From: Pseudomonadota bacterium | Lineage (GTDB): Bacteria > Pseudomonadota > Gammaproteobacteria > Acidiferrobacterales > Acidiferrobacteraceae | Direction of reading: 5' to 3' | NCBI GenBank assembly: GCA_021827145.1 | Contig: JAKAXK010000003.1 | Coordinates: forward strand, 1-59,553 | Length of the DNA: 59,553 nucleotides | Shown: one piece after another, positions 57,661-59,553 of the stretch | Layout: each line of letters opens with the position of its first letter | Numbering within the stretch: the first letter of the stretch is position 1 | Made by a program: the position numbers and the translations under genes | Notes under the pieces: generated by a model | The model's database searches: none | The model's input: the letters and a program-made list of their open reading frames with translations, nothing else | Told to the model about the DNA's origin: nothing

Positions 57661-58010
57661 AGCATGTCCTGGAGGCCTCGGCGTTGCTCGTGTTTCTGAA
57701 CGGGGAGCCCGGGGCCCATGTCGTGCGCCCGCTTCTGGATGGGGCAGGCGTCTCCGCTGTGAACTGGGCGGAGATCTTACAAAAGGCTCTGCATCGGAAC
57801 GTCGACGTGGACCGTATGGCGGCGGACTTGGCGGATATGGGCACAACTATACTGCCATTTACGGAAGAGCATGCCGATGTCGCCGCGCGGCTTTGGTTCG
57901 ACATCCGGCCCAAGGGCCTATCGTTGGCCGACCGCGCATGCTTGGCGCTTGCGGCCGCCCACGCGGTTCCTGTTTGGACCGCCGATAGGGTCTGGGGGCG
58001 CTTTCCATAG
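57657..58010 (+). CDS. vapC: VapC-type PIN-domain toxin
   Basis: A 117-residue PIN ribonuclease. Acidic metal ligands are Glu39 (NWAEIL), Asp92 (LSLADRACLALA) and Asp110 (VWTADRVW). The first ligand, normally Asp in VLDAS, is Glu6 here (VLEAS), which may weaken activity. It overlaps the damaged vapB by 4 bases. Toxin without a complete antitoxin would be lethal if fully active, so the Glu6 change and the vapB shift may be linked. Confidence 0.85.
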   Translation: MKHVLEASALLVFLNGEPGAHVVRPLLDGAGVSAVNWAEILQKALHRNVDVDRMAADLADMGTTILPFTEEHADVAARLWFDIRPKGLSLADRACLALAAAHAVPVWTADRVWGRFP

Positions 58011-58323
58011 GGATCGACATTCGCGTGATACGCTGAGGCGGGGGCATTGAACGCCTAGACATGCCACAAGTAAGCGAAACCATCACCGTACCGCCGGCCT
58101 AGCCCCTTGTGGGGCGGCGCCGGAATGAATAGCCCGCGCCGGGTGCAAGCCCTGGAAAGGCGTAGTAGCCCGGACACGGGCCACCGACCGGATTCGTCTG
58201 GCCGCCGTTGTCTTGCCGAAGCACGGAATCAAGCGCCGCAGGACGTGTGTGCGGGCTCCCTGGGCACGCGCATGAACCGTGTGACTCGACAAGAAGCTTA
58301 CCCGCTCTAGCGGGTTGAGAGCG
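58011..58323. other. Intergenic region with no recognised gene
   Basis: The stretch between vapC and the nrdB fragment. No open frame with protein-like sequence, repeat or RNA gene was found. Confidence 0.4.
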
Positions 58324-58563
58324 TCACTCCCAGGACAGCGCTCCACCGGTCTGGTATTCGGTCACGCGCGTCTCGAAGAAGTTCTTTTCCTTCTTCAGAT
58401 CGAGGACCTCGCTCATCCACGGGAACGGATTAGTCGCACCCGCGTACTGGACGGGCAGCCCGATCTGCTGGCAACGCCTGTTCGCGATGAACTTCAGGTA
58501 GTCATCGAACATCGCGGCGTTGAGCCTGAGCACACCGCGCGGCACGGCATCGACCGCGTAGCG
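58324..58563 (-). pseudogene. 3' fragment of a second nrdB gene
   Basis: The minus-strand frame reads YAVDAVPRGVLRLNAAMFDD, then [32 protein letters not shown] and ETRVTEYQTGGALSWE to a stop at 58324. This is the last 76 or so residues of a ribonucleotide reductase beta subunit. It is clearly related to nrdB at 54840 but differs at many residues, so it comes from a separate gene. A stop codon lies just upstream (near 58566) and the metal-binding part is absent. Confidence 0.85.
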
Positions 58564-58679
58564 CTAGAGCAGTTTGGGCATGCGCAGATGTACCGGACGC
58601 GAGTCCTTTGGGGGGCTTTATGAGGCGTCCATGACAGGGCGTTGAGTAGGGTAGGACACGTCGTGGCGTGCACCAAACC

Positions 58680-58759
58680 GGAAAAAACTCCCATAATCGC
58701 GTGGCAAAAAGGGAAAACAGCCCCATAATAAGGCCGTGGACCCGGGAAAAAGTCCCATA
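58680..58759. promoter_or_regulatory. Three direct repeats upstream of the Fic-like gene
   Basis: Copies at 58680-58695, 58711-58727 and 58744-58759 share the form GGGAAAA, a few bases, CCCATA (for example GGGAAAAAGTCCCATA). They are spaced 31-33 bases apart, close to three helical turns, so a protein could bind them on one face of the DNA. They end 15 bases before the ATG and suggest autoregulation by the AbiEi-like N-terminal domain. Confidence 0.6.
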
Positions 58760-58773
58760 CGGGGGGTGTTGTC

Positions 58774-59553
58774 ATGTTGGTATTCCGGAATGAAACCAAC
58801 CGCAAGATGCTCGAGAATCACGAAAAAGCGGGACGCCTGCGGCGACTCTCGAACGGCATTTACTCATCGGACCTGGAGACGGATCCGGCGGTCCAGATCC
58901 GTCAGAATGTGGTCCGGGTGTTAGCCTATCTGCGCCCTGGCGCTGTGATTTCCCACCGCAGCGCGATTCTCCCCGATTTTGGGGCTTCCGAGGGCCTGGT
59001 AGTCGTTACAGACTCCGCCCTCTCCGAGAATTATATCCATAACGTGCCTGGCTTGGTGGTTGTTGCGACGCCCGGACCTGCTCCCCTCGCCAGCGATGCG
59101 GATCTGGGCGGCATTTATACTGCGTCCCCGTGGCGGGCTGTTCTGGAAAATCTGGAACCGCGTCGAGTCATTCGGGCCATTGGCCGGTCAAAGCAGGCGG
59201 ATCTCGCTGCCATCGAGGCTTTTCTGGCGCGCAATTCCGCCACCCAAGCAGTGGCAGACGGTTTCCTACAAGGGGTGGGGCTTGTCGTTGCCGCCGCCGG
59301 GAAATGGACCCGTGAACAGCAGTCCGTTACACGTCTCATGCAGAAAAAGCGTGCCGAGGTGGCGCGTCAGCCACTCTTCCTGTCGCCTTTGATCGATCAC
59401 GAACGGGTGGTGCTGTTCGAGGGTTTGGCACAGCAATTGCGCCGCGGCATTCATGGCAACGAAACCCTCTGGGGTGACGGATTGCCCAACTTTCCGGCGC
59501 GCCCTGTGATAGGGGACAATCGTTTTTTCAATCTTGCTTTTTATGAGTCGTAT
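58774..59553 (+). CDS. Fic-family protein with AbiEi-like N-terminal domain (partial)
   Basis: The first 260 codons of a gene that continues past the window end. Residues 1-65 (RLRRLSNGIYSSDLETDPAV, then YLRPGAVISHRSAI) match the winged-helix antitoxin fold of AbiEi-type regulators. Residues near 245-260 (DNRFFNLAFYESY) look like the start of a Fic N-terminal segment, which normally continues with an IEG motif. Fic enzymes transfer AMP to proteins. A G-rich sequence lies before the ATG. Calling it Fic rests on a short stretch, so the second half is tentative. Confidence 0.6.
   Translation, partial: MLVFRNETNRKMLENHEKAGRLRRLSNGIYSSDLETDPAVQIRQNVVRVLAYLRPGAVISHRSAILPDFGASEGLVVVTDSALSENYIHNVPGLVVVATPGPAPLASDADLGGIYTASPWRAVLENLEPRRVIRAIGRSKQADLAAIEAFLARNSATQAVADGFLQGVGLVVAAAGKWTREQQSVTRLMQKKRAEVARQPLFLSPLIDHERVVLFEGLAQQLRRGIHGNETLWGDGLPNFPARPVIGDNRFFNLAFYESY

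Noticed and set aside
58494-58805. A 103-codon minus-strand frame over the nrdB fragment and the repeats
   Set aside because: It crosses the triple repeat and opposes the Fic-like gene, without any protein-like sequence.

Overview
The window is about 59.5 kb of GC-rich, densely packed bacterial chromosome. Gene content points to a gammaproteobacterium living on reduced sulfur, probably an acidophile of the Acidiferrobacter kind. The clues are a fused DoxD/DoxA thiosulfate:quinone oxidoreductase, UbiK, a gammaproteobacterial-style NrdB, a TorF-type porin, and a sigma-54 glnK-amtB operon. The genus is inference; no rRNA gene is present to test it.

Layout. 0.1-3.4 kb: three periplasmic binding proteins on the minus strand, two of them close paralogues. 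4.2-15.8 kb: a lipid/polyketide-type biosynthetic cluster. It has DarA-like and DarB-like dialkylresorcinol enzymes, a small HTH-like protein, a BtrH-type protein, an ABC exporter, an acyl carrier protein, a ketosynthase and a Cys-less ketosynthase partner, followed by a lipoprotein, a flavin-dependent halogenase-like enzyme and a methyltransferase. 15.9-18.7 kb: a tRNA-Arg(CCG) hotspot with two apparent tandem mini-islands, each ending in a related ~220 bp sequence and each carrying a toxin-antitoxin module (one decayed RelE/XRE, one intact MntA/HepT). 18.8-22.3 kb: UbiK, porin, DoxDA and cyclopropane fatty acid synthase. 22.7-25.2 kb: a broken HNH nuclease gene and a hipBA pair with a clear operator. 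25.6-29.9 kb: metE, then glnK-amtB.

30-36 kb holds a secreted basic protein, a cytochrome c, a rhodanese, and the nitrate transporter and nitrate reductase genes; these last two together carry three single-base frameshifts. 36.2-40.8 kb is the molybdenum block that nitrate reductase needs: mobA, moeA, moaB, a ModB/ModC-type transporter and an AIM24-family protein. 41-42.7 kb: a glutathione S-transferase and a deleted IS transposase. 42.9-48.6 kb: a complete RND efflux operon. 48.6-51.2 kb: a scar region with a TnpB remnant, a GmrSD-family (DUF262/DUF1524) defence gene and the tail of a lost hsdM, flanked by two related short repeats. 51.3-54.7 kb: two peptidoglycan-binding proteins, MarR, YceI and a membrane protein. 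54.8-59.5 kb: nrdB, a transglutaminase-like protein, a damaged vapBC pair, a 3' fragment of a second nrdB, and the start of a Fic protein with an AbiEi-like N-terminus that runs off the edge.

The most interesting parts are the biosynthetic cluster (possibly a halogenated, methylated dialkylresorcinol-like lipid) and the integrase-less tRNA-Arg mini-islands. All functional statements come from reading motifs and gene order; no database search was possible.
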